NCBI GenBank assembly: GCA_964577175.1
Contig: CAZNYC010000090.1
Span: 1-17,056, forward strand
From: BS750m-G62 sp964577175
GTDB lineage: Bacteria > Planctomycetota > Phycisphaerae > FEN-1346
Reading direction: 5' to 3'
DNA: 17,056 nucleotides
Position numbers and translations under genes: made by a program. The notes under the pieces were generated by a model. That model was not told where the DNA came from, did no database searches, and saw nothing but the letters and a program-made list of their open reading frames with translations. The number at the start of each line of letters is the position of its first letter. Position 1 is the first letter of the stretch. Below are positions 6,712-13,298 of the stretch, one piece after another.

Positions 6712-8313
6712 TCACTCGCGCCACTCGAACGGCTTCGGCGCAATCAGGTACAGCCGCCGGACGGCCACGTTGCAGAGGAGGCCGAGGGCGAGGTAGGAAC
6801 TGACGAGGCTGGAGCCCCCGTAACTCATCAGCGGCAGGGGGATGCCCGTGATCGGCATCAGGCCGATGCTCATCGCGATATTCAGAAAACTCTGGGCGGC
6901 CACGAGCGCCACCACCCCCACCACGAGCAGTTTGCCGAACGGTTCGGTCGTCGAGAAACTCACGTCCACCCCCAGCAGGCACAGCAGGCCGTACAGGACG
7001 ACCACCGCCCCCGCCCCCAGGAAGCCGAACTGCTCGGCCAGCGTCGGGAAGAGAAAGTCCGTGTGCGCCTCCGGCAGGAAGCCGTAGCGCGTCTGCGTGC
7101 CCTCCAGCCACCCCCGGCCCAGCAGGCCGCCGGACCCCACCGCCACCTTGGCCTGGAAGAGTTGAAATCCGTAGTTATCGAGCAGGCTGCCGAAGAAGAG
7201 GCGCATGCGGTCGAAACTTTCGGGCCCCGGCCCTTTCTCCTCGAGGACGCGAAAGAGCCGCTCCTTCGCCTCGGCGAACTCGGGCTTCCCTTCGCCCCAG
7301 GAGATGGCGTCGGCCAGCCGCCACAGCCGGAACCGCCACATGCCCGTCACCTCGCGGACGAGGGCGGCCTTCTCGTCGTCGGTCATCGTCTCCAGGCGGG
7401 TCTTCGTCGCCTCGGCCAGCGGATTGACGGGAACGGGCCCGGCGGGCCGGGCGGCGTCGGCGTCCNNNNNNNNNNNNNNNNNNNNNNNNNNNNNNNNNNN
7501 NNNNNNNNNNNNNNNNNNNNNNNNNNNNNNNNNNNNNNNNNNNNNNNNNNNNNNNNNNNNNNNNNCCGCGCCCGGCGCGTCGGCCTTCACCGGCCGGTTG
7601 ACGGCGAAGTACACCTTCTCGGCGCACCCGTGCAGGAGCCAGGCGTCCACCCGCATCCGCTGGTACCCGTGCATCGTGGAGTAGAAGACCGGCACCATCG
7701 CCAGGCCCATCGCGATGACCGTGAGCAGGTGCTTCGCCCGCGCCCCGGCGGCAAACAGCATCAGGAACAGCACCGGCAGGAACAGCATCGCCGTCCCCAG
7801 GTCCGGCTGATACAGCACCAGGGCGGTGGGCACCAGCGCCAGGGCGAAGGGCACGAGCAGGCCCGCCAGCGTCCGGTAGTTCTTGCGGAACCGCAGATAA
7901 TACGCCAGCGAGACGATGAAGCCGATTTTCATGATCTCCGACGGCTGGACCTTCAGCGGCACGCCGGGAATGGAAATCCATGAATAGGCATAGTTGATGC
8001 GGTAGATAAAGCCGGGGATCTCCCAGCCCCCCGCCCGCATCACCGCCAGCGCCGCCAGCGCCGCCAGGCTCACGGCGTACAGCGTGTAACTGTGCCTGGC
8101 CAGGCGGACGTAACTCGGCACCAGCGCCACCGCGAAGACCGCCAGCGCCGCCCCGAGGAACCCCAGTTGCTTGGCGGCCTGGGTGTCCCAGAACGATTCG
8201 CCCTCGCCCCCCGCGGTGGCCGCATAGACGCCCGCGATGCCGAAGCCCGTCAGCGCCAGCGCACACGCCATGAGCAGCCACGGAAATCGCCACAGGACAT
8301 CGCGTCGCGCCAC
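6712..8313 (-). CDS. rodA: SEDS-family peptidoglycan glycosyltransferase RodA, with long loop insertion and assembly gap
   Basis: An integral membrane protein of the SEDS family, which polymerises lipid II with a class B PBP during elongation. The start is GTG 8313 (MARRDVLWRFPWLLMACAL) with GGGGA 6 nt upstream; the frame runs open further upstream but without support. Conserved motifs: QPSEIMK (123-129), YQPDLGTA (168-175), then MHGYQRMRV, and after the gap QAKVAVGSGGLLGRGWLEGTQT, FLPEAHTDFLF and SYGGSSLVSSYLALGLL. E. coli RodA has only about a dozen residues between its QRQRV and GYHIIQ motifs. Here about 20 residues, a 100-N gap and about 96 more intervene before LLDNYGFQLFQAK. That Asp (codon 7177-7179) aligns with the catalytic DPLG aspartate. 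Length and frame across the gap are uncertain. Confidence 0.9.
   Translation of the reverse strand: MARRDVLWRFPWLLMACALALTGFGIAGVYAATAGGEGESFWDTQAAKQLGFLGAALAVFAVALVPSYVRLARHSYTLYAVSLAALAALAVMRAGGWEIPGFIYRINYAYSWISIPGVPLKVQPSEIMKIGFIVSLAYYLRFRKNYRTLAGLLVPFALALVPTALVLYQPDLGTAMLFLPVLFLMLFAAGARAKHLLTVIAMGLAMVPVFYSTMHGYQRMRVDAWLLHGCAEKVYFAVNRPVKADAPGAXXXXXXXXXXXXXXXXXXXXXXXXXXXXXXXXXXDADAARPAGPVPVNPLAEATKTRLETMTDDEKAALVREVTGMWRFRLWRLADAISWGEGKPEFAEAKERLFRVLEEKGPGPESFDRMRLFFGSLLDNYGFQLFQAKVAVGSGGLLGRGWLEGTQTRYGFLPEAHTDFLFPTLAEQFGFLGAGAVVVLYGLLCLLGVDVSFSTTEPFGKLLVVGVVALVAAQSFLNIAMSIGLMPITGIPLPLMSYGGSSLVSSYLALGLLCNVAVRRLYLIAPKPFEWRE
7466..7565. other. Assembly gap of 100 Ns inside rodA
   Basis: Exactly 100 N characters, the conventional placeholder for a scaffold gap of unknown length. 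The two sides read in the same frame only by virtue of the arbitrary N count. Confidence 0.98.
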
Positions 8314-8374
8314 GTCAGGTCCCCACGAGGTCGGCGGCGCCGGCGGCGCCGCCTGGGTGCCCGGCCGGGGAGCG

Positions 8375-8403
8375 AGTATAATGGCTCGCCGCCCGCTCGG
8401 CCA
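8375..8403 (-). promoter_or_regulatory. Candidate rodA promoter
   Basis: On the minus strand TATACT (8375-8380) is preceded at 17 bp by TGGCCG (8398-8403), which matches the -35 consensus at only three positions. The -10 hexamer is identical to the one in the two lipoprotein promoters. Transcripts would carry a GC-rich leader of about 55 nt. It is divergent from the promoter at 8440-8468. Confidence 0.45.
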
Positions 8404-8439
8404 GAAGTTCCGACCCTCCGAGATCGCGCGCTCCCGCGA

Positions 8440-8468
8440 TTGACTCGCGCCCGCCCCGGCCGTATACT
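8440..8468 (+). promoter_or_regulatory. Sigma-70-type promoter predicting a leaderless lipoprotein mRNA
   Basis: TTGACT (8440-8445), 17-bp spacer, TATACT (8463-8468), then 7 nt and the ATG at 8476. A start of transcription 6-8 nt after the -10 box would fall on or next to the A of the ATG. No Shine-Dalgarno sequence is possible in such a short leader. Confidence 0.8.
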
Positions 8469-8475
8469 CGCCCTG

Positions 8476-9276
8476 ATGCACCGCCTCGCCGCCATCCTGC
8501 TCGTTGTCGCACTCCTCGTCACCGCCGCCGCCCTGGCCGGTTGCTCGCGGCAGGAGCGCCTGAGCCACCGCCTCGACACCGTCCGCGACGACCGCGCCCG
8601 CTCGCTCCTGCGCGACATGGTCTGGCACCACGGCTCGAAGTACGCCTGGGCCGAGGGCGGGGCCCTCCGGGCCGTCGTCACCTGGACCGACCACCGTCCC
8701 GCGGCCGACCGCTCCCGCCGCGAGGTCTGGACCGTCGACCCGGTCACCGACGCCTGCCGCATCGAGGTCCCCGCCGAGGCCACGGTCATCACGCGGGGCG
8801 GCTTCGGCCTCCGCGTGGAGCAGGGCGGCAAGACCGTGACGGACGCCCTCGCGCGGGCCCGGGCCGCCGGCCGCGTCCGCCTGGCCACCGAACTGCTGAC
8901 CCTGCCGGTCGGCCTCCTCGGCCAGGGGCGCCGCGCCGTCCACGCCGGCACGGCCGTGGGCCCGGGCGGCACCCGCACGTGGGACCGCCTGATGGTCGTC
9001 TACGGGCCGGGGCGGGGCGGCGAGACGGGCGACCGCATGGTCCTGTTCGTCGGTGACCAGGGGCGCCGGATCGACCGAGCCGTCGTCCGCTGGTCCGAGC
9101 CGCCCTTCATCGGCCGGCCGATGCGCGTGGACCTGGGCCTCTGGCGGCCGGTGGGCGACCTGCGCGTCACCCGGCACTGGCGGTTCACGCCCGCCGACAA
9201 CGCCGGCGAGCCCGCCGGGCCCGTCCGGTACACCGTCCGCATCGAGGCAATCGAGACGGGGGCGCCGGCGCCGTAG
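8476..9276 (+). CDS. Predicted lipoprotein of unknown function
   Basis: A 266-residue protein starting MHRLAAILLVVALLVTAAALAGC. The stretch is a classic type II signal peptide with lipobox ALAGC, Cys23 being the lipidated residue, so the mature protein should be membrane-anchored. The rest is soluble, rich in beta-like segments (GALRAVVTWTDHRP, REVWTVDPVTDACRIEV, RPMRVDLGLWRPVGDLRVTRHWRF), with no motif I recognise. The ATG is fixed by the promoter 7 nt upstream; a longer reading of the frame from 8092 overlaps rodA in antisense and is rejected. The next gene on this strand, the TPR protein, follows after 150 bp of repeat-bearing DNA. Confidence 0.82.
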   Translation: MHRLAAILLVVALLVTAAALAGCSRQERLSHRLDTVRDDRARSLLRDMVWHHGSKYAWAEGGALRAVVTWTDHRPAADRSRREVWTVDPVTDACRIEVPAEATVITRGGFGLRVEQGGKTVTDALARARAAGRVRLATELLTLPVGLLGQGRRAVHAGTAVGPGGTRTWDRLMVVYGPGRGGETGDRMVLFVGDQGRRIDRAVVRWSEPPFIGRPMRVDLGLWRPVGDLRVTRHWRFTPADNAGEPAGPVRYTVRIEAIETGAPAP

Positions 9277-9282
9277 CCCGCC

Positions 9283-9311
9283 GGGTGCCACCGATTGCTT
9301 GTCAATCGGTG
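9283..9311 (+). repeat. ACAAG/CTTGT-loop hairpin element, copy 2
   Basis: GGGTGC, then arms CACCGATTG and CAATCGGTG (9 bp, perfect) around the loop CTTGT. It starts 6 bp after the lipoprotein stop codon. Confidence 0.88.
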
Positions 9312-9327
9312 ACTGGCGCTCGATCGA

Positions 9328-9355
9328 CACGGTTTGACAAGCCAACCGTGGCACC
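9328..9355 (-). repeat. ACAAG/CTTGT-loop hairpin element, copy 3
   Basis: Arms CACGGTTTG and CCAACCGTG (outer 7 bp pair) around ACAAG, followed by GCACC. It is inverted relative to copy 2, which lies 16 bp away. A bare GGGTGCCAC half-element follows at about 9365-9373. Confidence 0.8.
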
Positions 9356-9426
9356 TTGCCCGCCGGGTGCCACAGGGCGCTCGCGCCGTTCGCGCATCCG
9401 TGCCCCGAGCAACGCAACCCAACGCC

Positions 9427-11166
9427 ATGAACGACTGGGCCGATCCCGAAGACCTGCTCGAAGACGCCGACCGCCACCTGGAGGCCGGCGAGTACGAGGA
9501 GGCCCTGGAGGCCTGCGAACAGGCCGCCGAGGCCGACCCCGACCTCGCCGACGCCCACGCCCTCGCCGGCCGATGCCTGGCGTACCTGAACCGCGTCGAC
9601 GACGCCGAGCGCCGTCTCCTCCAGGCCCTGGACCTCGACCGCGACTGCGTGGAGGCCTGGTTCGGCCTGGCCCTGGTCTCTTGGCTGCGGGCCGACGACC
9701 GCGAGGCCCTCGACCATCTCCAGCGGTGCCGCCGCCTCGCCCCGGACGACGAGGCCATCCTGGCCCAACTCATCGGCGCCTACGGCAACGTGGGCGAGGT
9801 GGACGAAGCCGGCCGGCTCTACGAGGAGGCCGCACGCATCCATCCGGACTCCGGCGAGATCCCGTACCAGTGGGGCCAGGTGCTGTTCCGCGCCGGCCGC
9901 GACGCCGACGCCATCGCCGCCTTCCACACCGCCGCCGAGAACGACGACGAGTTCCCGGAACTGCACCTGTCCCTCGCCCGCGCCTACCGCGCCGTCGGCG
10001 ACGTGGGCCGGGCCCGGCGGGAACTCGAAACGGAACTCGCCCTGTACCCGGACTCGCGCGAGGCCCGCCTCACCCTGGCCGACGACCACGTCCAGCGCGG
10101 CGAGCCGGAGCAGGCCGTCCGCCTCCTCCGCCGCCTGCTCGCCGAGGACGAAGACGATTCCCGCGTCCACCTGGACCTGGGGGTGGCGCTGGGTCGGCTG
10201 GGCCGCTCGGCCGCCGCCCGCCGGCACCTGCTGCGGGCGCTGGAACTGGCGCCGTCGGACCCGCTCATCCTCTCGCACCTCACGCGCACCGGCCAGACCC
10301 GGTCCGACACCAGCCGCGCCGCCCGCGTCCTGCGGCGGGCCCTGCGCGAGGAACCCCACCGCGACGAACTCTACCGCAACCTCTCGGCGCTGCTGGCCGG
10401 CGAGGGACGCTTCGACGAGGCCGAGGCCCAACTCCGCCAGGCGATGGCGTTCTCCGGCCGCAGCCACGAACTCCAGAACGACCTCGGCGTGCTGCTGGCC
10501 ATCCAGGGCAAGTTCGACGAGGCCCGCCAGGCGTTCGACCGGGGGCTCGCGGAACGGCCCGACGACGTCCCCCTGGCCGTCAACCGCGCCCTCATCGAGG
10601 CCGACCTCGGCCGCCGCGACGCCGCCCTTCAGCGGCTGACGGCGATCGCGGCCGAGCATCCCGAGAACCTCGACGCCCTGGGCAACCTCGCGAGCGTGCT
10701 GCTGGAGGTCGGCCGGCCGGAGGAATCGCTCGTCGTCGCACGCCGCATGAGCCGCCGGGCCCCGTTCGACCCGCGCGGCTACTACCTGACGGGGCGGGCG
10801 CTGTACGACCTCGGCCATTACGAGGAGGCCGAGGGGGCGCTCGACCGGGCGGCCCGGCTCGACCCGATGCAGGTCGATACGTCCATCGCCCTCGGGATGT
10901 GTTACGCCGCCCTCGGGCGGACGGAGGAGTGCCGCCGCGCCTTCGAGCAGGCCCGACGCCTCGCCCCGAACGACCCGGACGTCCTCTTCAACCTGGGCCT
11001 GGCCTACGAGGACGCCGACGACGACGGCGAAGGGGCCGTCTCGACCGGCGACGCGGTGGCCCTGTACCGGCGGGTGCTCCGGCTGGCCCCCTCCTACGAC
11101 CCCGCCCGGCGGCGCCTCGGCGAACTCGGCGCGGGCGAAGAGGACGACGAAGAACCCGAGTCGTAA
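9427..11166 (+). CDS. Acidic tetratricopeptide-repeat protein
   Basis: A 579-residue protein starting MNDWADPEDLLEDADRHLEAGEYEEALEACEQAAEADPDL. Nearly the whole length consists of 34-residue TPR units, roughly fifteen, with the usual W/L-G-Y-A-F-A-P spacing (for example GRALYDLGHYEEAEGALDRAARLDP and GMCYAALGRTEECRRAFEQARRLAPNDP). The last full unit contains an acidic insertion (EDADDDGEGAVSTGDA), and the tail is EEDDEEPES. There is no signal peptide or membrane segment, so it is probably cytoplasmic. TPR arrays bind partner proteins; no enzymatic domain is visible. The ATG at 9427 lacks an obvious Shine-Dalgarno sequence, and the frame upstream runs through repeat DNA. It lies between two lipoprotein genes in the same orientation. 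Confidence 0.88.
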   Translation: MNDWADPEDLLEDADRHLEAGEYEEALEACEQAAEADPDLADAHALAGRCLAYLNRVDDAERRLLQALDLDRDCVEAWFGLALVSWLRADDREALDHLQRCRRLAPDDEAILAQLIGAYGNVGEVDEAGRLYEEAARIHPDSGEIPYQWGQVLFRAGRDADAIAAFHTAAENDDEFPELHLSLARAYRAVGDVGRARRELETELALYPDSREARLTLADDHVQRGEPEQAVRLLRRLLAEDEDDSRVHLDLGVALGRLGRSAAARRHLLRALELAPSDPLILSHLTRTGQTRSDTSRAARVLRRALREEPHRDELYRNLSALLAGEGRFDEAEAQLRQAMAFSGRSHELQNDLGVLLAIQGKFDEARQAFDRGLAERPDDVPLAVNRALIEADLGRRDAALQRLTAIAAEHPENLDALGNLASVLLEVGRPEESLVVARRMSRRAPFDPRGYYLTGRALYDLGHYEEAEGALDRAARLDPMQVDTSIALGMCYAALGRTEECRRAFEQARRLAPNDPDVLFNLGLAYEDADDDGEGAVSTGDAVALYRRVLRLAPSYDPARRRLGELGAGEEDDEEPES

Positions 11167-11190
11167 CCTCGCGCCCCGGCACGCGCGGCC

Positions 11191-11218
11191 GGTGCCACGG
11201 ATTGCGTGTCCATCCGTG
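11191..11218 (+). repeat. ACAAG/CTTGT-loop hairpin element, copy 4
   Basis: GGTGC then arms CACGGATTG and CCATCCGTG (outer 7 bp pair) around CGTGT, a variant of the CTTGT loop. It lies 24 bp after the TPR stop codon. Confidence 0.8.
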
Positions 11219-11231
11219 CGCTTCGCGCGCC

Positions 11232-11260
11232 GGGTGCCACTGGCTGCTTGTCAGCCAGTG
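11232..11260 (+). repeat. ACAAG/CTTGT-loop hairpin element, copy 5
   Basis: GGGTGC then arms CACTGGCTG and CAGCCAGTG (9 bp, perfect) around CTTGT. Confidence 0.88.
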
Positions 11261-11279
11261 CTTACCGACCCTCGAGGCT

Positions 11280-11308
11280 CACCGGCGGGCGAGCCGCCCG
11301 TGGCACCC
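11280..11308 (-). repeat. ACAAG/CTTGT-loop hairpin element, copy 6
   Basis: Arms CACCGGCGG and CCGCCCGTG (8 of 9 pair) around GCGAG, followed by GCACCC. It is in reverse orientation, closing a three-copy cluster (11191-11308) just upstream of the second lipoprotein promoter. Confidence 0.75.
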
Positions 11309-11333
11309 ACGCGCACGGCCCCCCGCCCCCCGA

Positions 11334-11362
11334 TTGACTCCCCGCCCCGGCGGGCGTATACT
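11334..11362 (+). promoter_or_regulatory. Sigma-70-type promoter predicting a leaderless mRNA for the second lipoprotein
   Basis: TTGACT (11334-11339), 17-bp spacer, TATACT (11357-11362), then 7 nt and the ATG at 11370. Hexamers, spacer length and -10-to-ATG distance are identical to those at 8440-8468; the spacers are similar but not identical. Confidence 0.8.
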
Positions 11363-11369
11363 CCGGCCG

Positions 11370-12248
11370 ATGCGTCGCGCCGCCCTCATCCCGCTTCTGG
11401 TCGCCGTCCTGGCGGCTGCCGTCCTGCCCGGCTGCCGGTGGTGGAACCGGCCGGCCGAGGAGGCCGGCAACGGCCTCGTCCTCCGGCCCCTCCGCGGCAA
11501 GGAGGACGACGCCTCCCCCCCGATGTACCAGGTGCAGGTGGTGCGCCTGCGGCACCGGATGCGTCCGGACGCCCCGCTCGAGGACACGTGGCGGCTGCTG
11601 GGCACCACCCGCGTGCCCCACGAGAAACGGGCCCTCTGGCAGGCGAACGATCTGCGGCTGGGGGAGGGCGGCCACCTGGCCGCCGAACGCCTCCAGGAAC
11701 TCGTCCGCGAGTCGCCGGACCGCACCGCCCGCTTCAGCCGCCTTGTCATCCCGGCCGGCAACGACTTCGTCGTGGACAGCGGCCCGCCGCAGACCGGCCT
11801 CGACGTGGTCTGGACCGGCGCCGACGGCCGCCTCGCCGGCCGCCGGTTCCAGCGGGCCACGCCCCGCTTCCGCCTCGTCTGCCGCACCGTCCCGGACGAC
11901 CCGAAGGCCGTCATCATCGCCCTCGTGCCGGAGATCGCCTACGGCGAGCAGCGGCTCCGGTACAAGCGGACCGAGCACGGCTTCACCCAACGCATGGGCC
12001 GCGACCGCTTCACCCCGGCGGACCTGGCGGCCGAGGTTCGCCTGGATCCCGGCCGCATGCTTGCCATCGGGGCCGACCGGTCCAGCGACGTCAGCCTCGG
12101 GGCCGCCCTGTGCTACGAACGCCGGGGACCCGACCTGTGGAAACAGACGCTGCTCATTTCGGCCCGCGCCCTCCCGCCCGGCACCGTGCCGGAGCCGGAG
12201 ACGAACGAGGACCTCGACGCCGCCGCCCCGCCCCCGCCGAAGCCGTAA
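11370..12248 (+). CDS. Predicted lipoprotein of unknown function, second
   Basis: A 292-residue protein starting MRRAALIPLLVAVLAAAVLPGC. The signal peptide ends in lipobox LPGC (Cys22), so membrane anchoring is expected. The mature part includes LEDTWRLLGTTRVPHEKRALWQANDLRLGEGG and a beta-rich C-terminal region (FRLVCRTVPDDPKAVIIALVPEIAYGEQ, then MLAIGADRSSDVSLGAALCYERRGPDLWKQTLLISARAL). That last region is faintly reminiscent of the closing strands of secretin domains, but this is too weak for an assignment. The tail is proline-rich (PPPPKP). The start is fixed by the promoter 7 nt upstream. It converges on pabC. Confidence 0.82.
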   Translation: MRRAALIPLLVAVLAAAVLPGCRWWNRPAEEAGNGLVLRPLRGKEDDASPPMYQVQVVRLRHRMRPDAPLEDTWRLLGTTRVPHEKRALWQANDLRLGEGGHLAAERLQELVRESPDRTARFSRLVIPAGNDFVVDSGPPQTGLDVVWTGADGRLAGRRFQRATPRFRLVCRTVPDDPKAVIIALVPEIAYGEQRLRYKRTEHGFTQRMGRDRFTPADLAAEVRLDPGRMLAIGADRSSDVSLGAALCYERRGPDLWKQTLLISARALPPGTVPEPETNEDLDAAAPPPPKP

Positions 12249-12317
12249 GGCCCCGCGCCGGGTGCCTGCCGCGGAACCGGCGGGTCATCTTCGTCGGCCG
12301 TGGCACGTGCCAAGCCG

Positions 12318-12369
12318 GATGAGGATATCCGGCCGCTTCCGCGGCCGGCTCGAACGGCAGCGCCTCATC
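12318..12369. terminator. Inverted repeat between convergent genes, possible bidirectional terminator
   Basis: An inner hairpin has arms CCGGCCGC (12329-12336) and GCGGCCGG (12341-12348) around TTCC. GATGAGG (12318-12324) and CCTCATC (12363-12369) form an outer stem. It lies in the 125-bp gap where the second lipoprotein gene and pabC converge. There is no T-tract on either strand, so termination is inferred from position only. The perfect palindrome TGGCACGTGCCA lies next to it at 12301-12312. Confidence 0.4.
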
Positions 12370-12373
12370 TCAC

Positions 12374-13246
12374 TCAGGGCCCCGCCTCCCGGGCCACGAG
12401 GCCGCGATACCCCTCCGCCAGCCGCTGCGTCACGGGGCCCGGCGCGCCCGACCCGATGGGCCGGGCCTCCACCCGGGCGACCGGCATGACCTCCATGATC
12501 GAGTTCGTCAGAAACACCTCGTCGGCGTCCAGGAGGTCGTGGACGGTCAGCGACTCCTGGCCCGCCGGGACACCGAGGTCCTCGGCCACTTCGAGCACGG
12601 CCGCCCGCGCGACGCCCGGCAGCAGGCCGTCCTCGACGGGCGGCGTCCGGAGCCGCCCGCCGGTGACCACGAAGACGTTCGAGACGGCCCCCTCGGCCAA
12701 GCGGTTCTTCGTGTTGAACCGCAGGGCCTCGGCCGCCCGGCCCCGCCGCGCGTCGCGCAGCGCCAGCAGGTTCGCAAGATAGTTCGTCGTTTTGTGAAAG
12801 GTGCGCGGGTCGGTCTCGTTGACGTGGATGTCCGAGACGACGACCGTCGCCCCCTGCGCGTAGAACGCCTCGGGGTAAGGCGTCATGGGGCCGGCGGTGG
12901 CGAGCAGCGTGGCGGGCGGGCCGGCGGCTTCGTCGCCCTCCTCCGAGACGGGCCCGCGCGTGGCGGTCAGGCGGATGCGGGCGTCCGGCACCCCGTTCTC
13001 GGCGACGAGGCGGTCGAGGATGGCGGCGATCGCCTCGTCCGTCTCGGCGACGAGGATCCGCAGGGCCTCGCCGCTGGCACGCAGACGCGCCAGGTGCGCC
13101 CCCAGGCGGAACGGCCGGCCGCCGTAGGTCCGCAGCGTCTCGAAGAGGCCGGCGCCCAGCAGGAGGCCGGCATCGAGGGCCGAGACGCGGGCGTCGGCCA
13201 TCGGCACGGTCTCGCCCGCGACGTACATGAGGTCGGTGGAAGTCAT
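12374..13246 (-). CDS. pabC: Aminodeoxychorismate lyase-type PLP enzyme (fold IV)
   Basis: A 290-residue fold-type IV PLP protein starting MTSTDLMYVAGETVPMADAR at ATG 13246, with GAGG 5 nt upstream. Family marks: GLFETLRTYGG (33-43), the PLP-binding lysine in FHKTTNYLA (Lys152), and the Glu in NRLAEGAVSNVFVV (Glu185) that contacts the pyridine nitrogen. By fold it could be a branched-chain or D-amino-acid aminotransferase. Its place 47 bp downstream of pabB favours 4-amino-4-deoxychorismate lyase, which releases pyruvate to give p-aminobenzoate for folate. That assignment rests on context rather than on diagnostic residues. The gap to pabB holds a CCCGAAGGG repeat. Confidence 0.85.
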   Translation of the reverse strand: MTSTDLMYVAGETVPMADARVSALDAGLLLGAGLFETLRTYGGRPFRLGAHLARLRASGEALRILVAETDEAIAAILDRLVAENGVPDARIRLTATRGPVSEEGDEAAGPPATLLATAGPMTPYPEAFYAQGATVVVSDIHVNETDPRTFHKTTNYLANLLALRDARRGRAAEALRFNTKNRLAEGAVSNVFVVTGGRLRTPPVEDGLLPGVARAAVLEVAEDLGVPAGQESLTVHDLLDADEVFLTNSIMEVMPVARVEARPIGSGAPGPVTQRLAEGYRGLVAREAGP

Positions 13247-13271
13247 GGATTCCTCGCGATGTCAGGCGCCG

Positions 13272-13298
13272 CGCGCTGCCCTTCGGGTCGCGGCTAAA
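13272..13298. repeat. CCCGAAGGG dispersed repeat, copy 2, covering the pabB stop codon
   Basis: Matches 6600-6626 at 26 of 27 positions. On the minus strand the block begins TTTTAG, so the pabB stop codon (13294-13296) lies within it. Flanking GCCGCG / CGCGGC arms extend the stem-loop in this copy. Confidence 0.85.

Noticed and set aside
6712..10818. 1368-codon minus-strand frame reaching far upstream of rodA
   Set aside because: Beyond 8313 it runs antisense to the first lipoprotein and TPR genes; SEDS homology begins at MARRDVLWRF with a plausible ribosome binding site.
9285..12248. 987-codon plus-strand frame containing the second lipoprotein
   Set aside because: Its first 695 codons are an Arg/Pro-rich alternate frame of the TPR gene; the promoter and signal peptide fix the real start at 11370.
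12250..12312. Further ACAAG-loop hairpin copy (GGGTGCC ... GCCGTGGCACG)
   Set aside because: Flanking words are similar, but the central 9-5-9 hairpin is not recognisable; at best a decayed copy.
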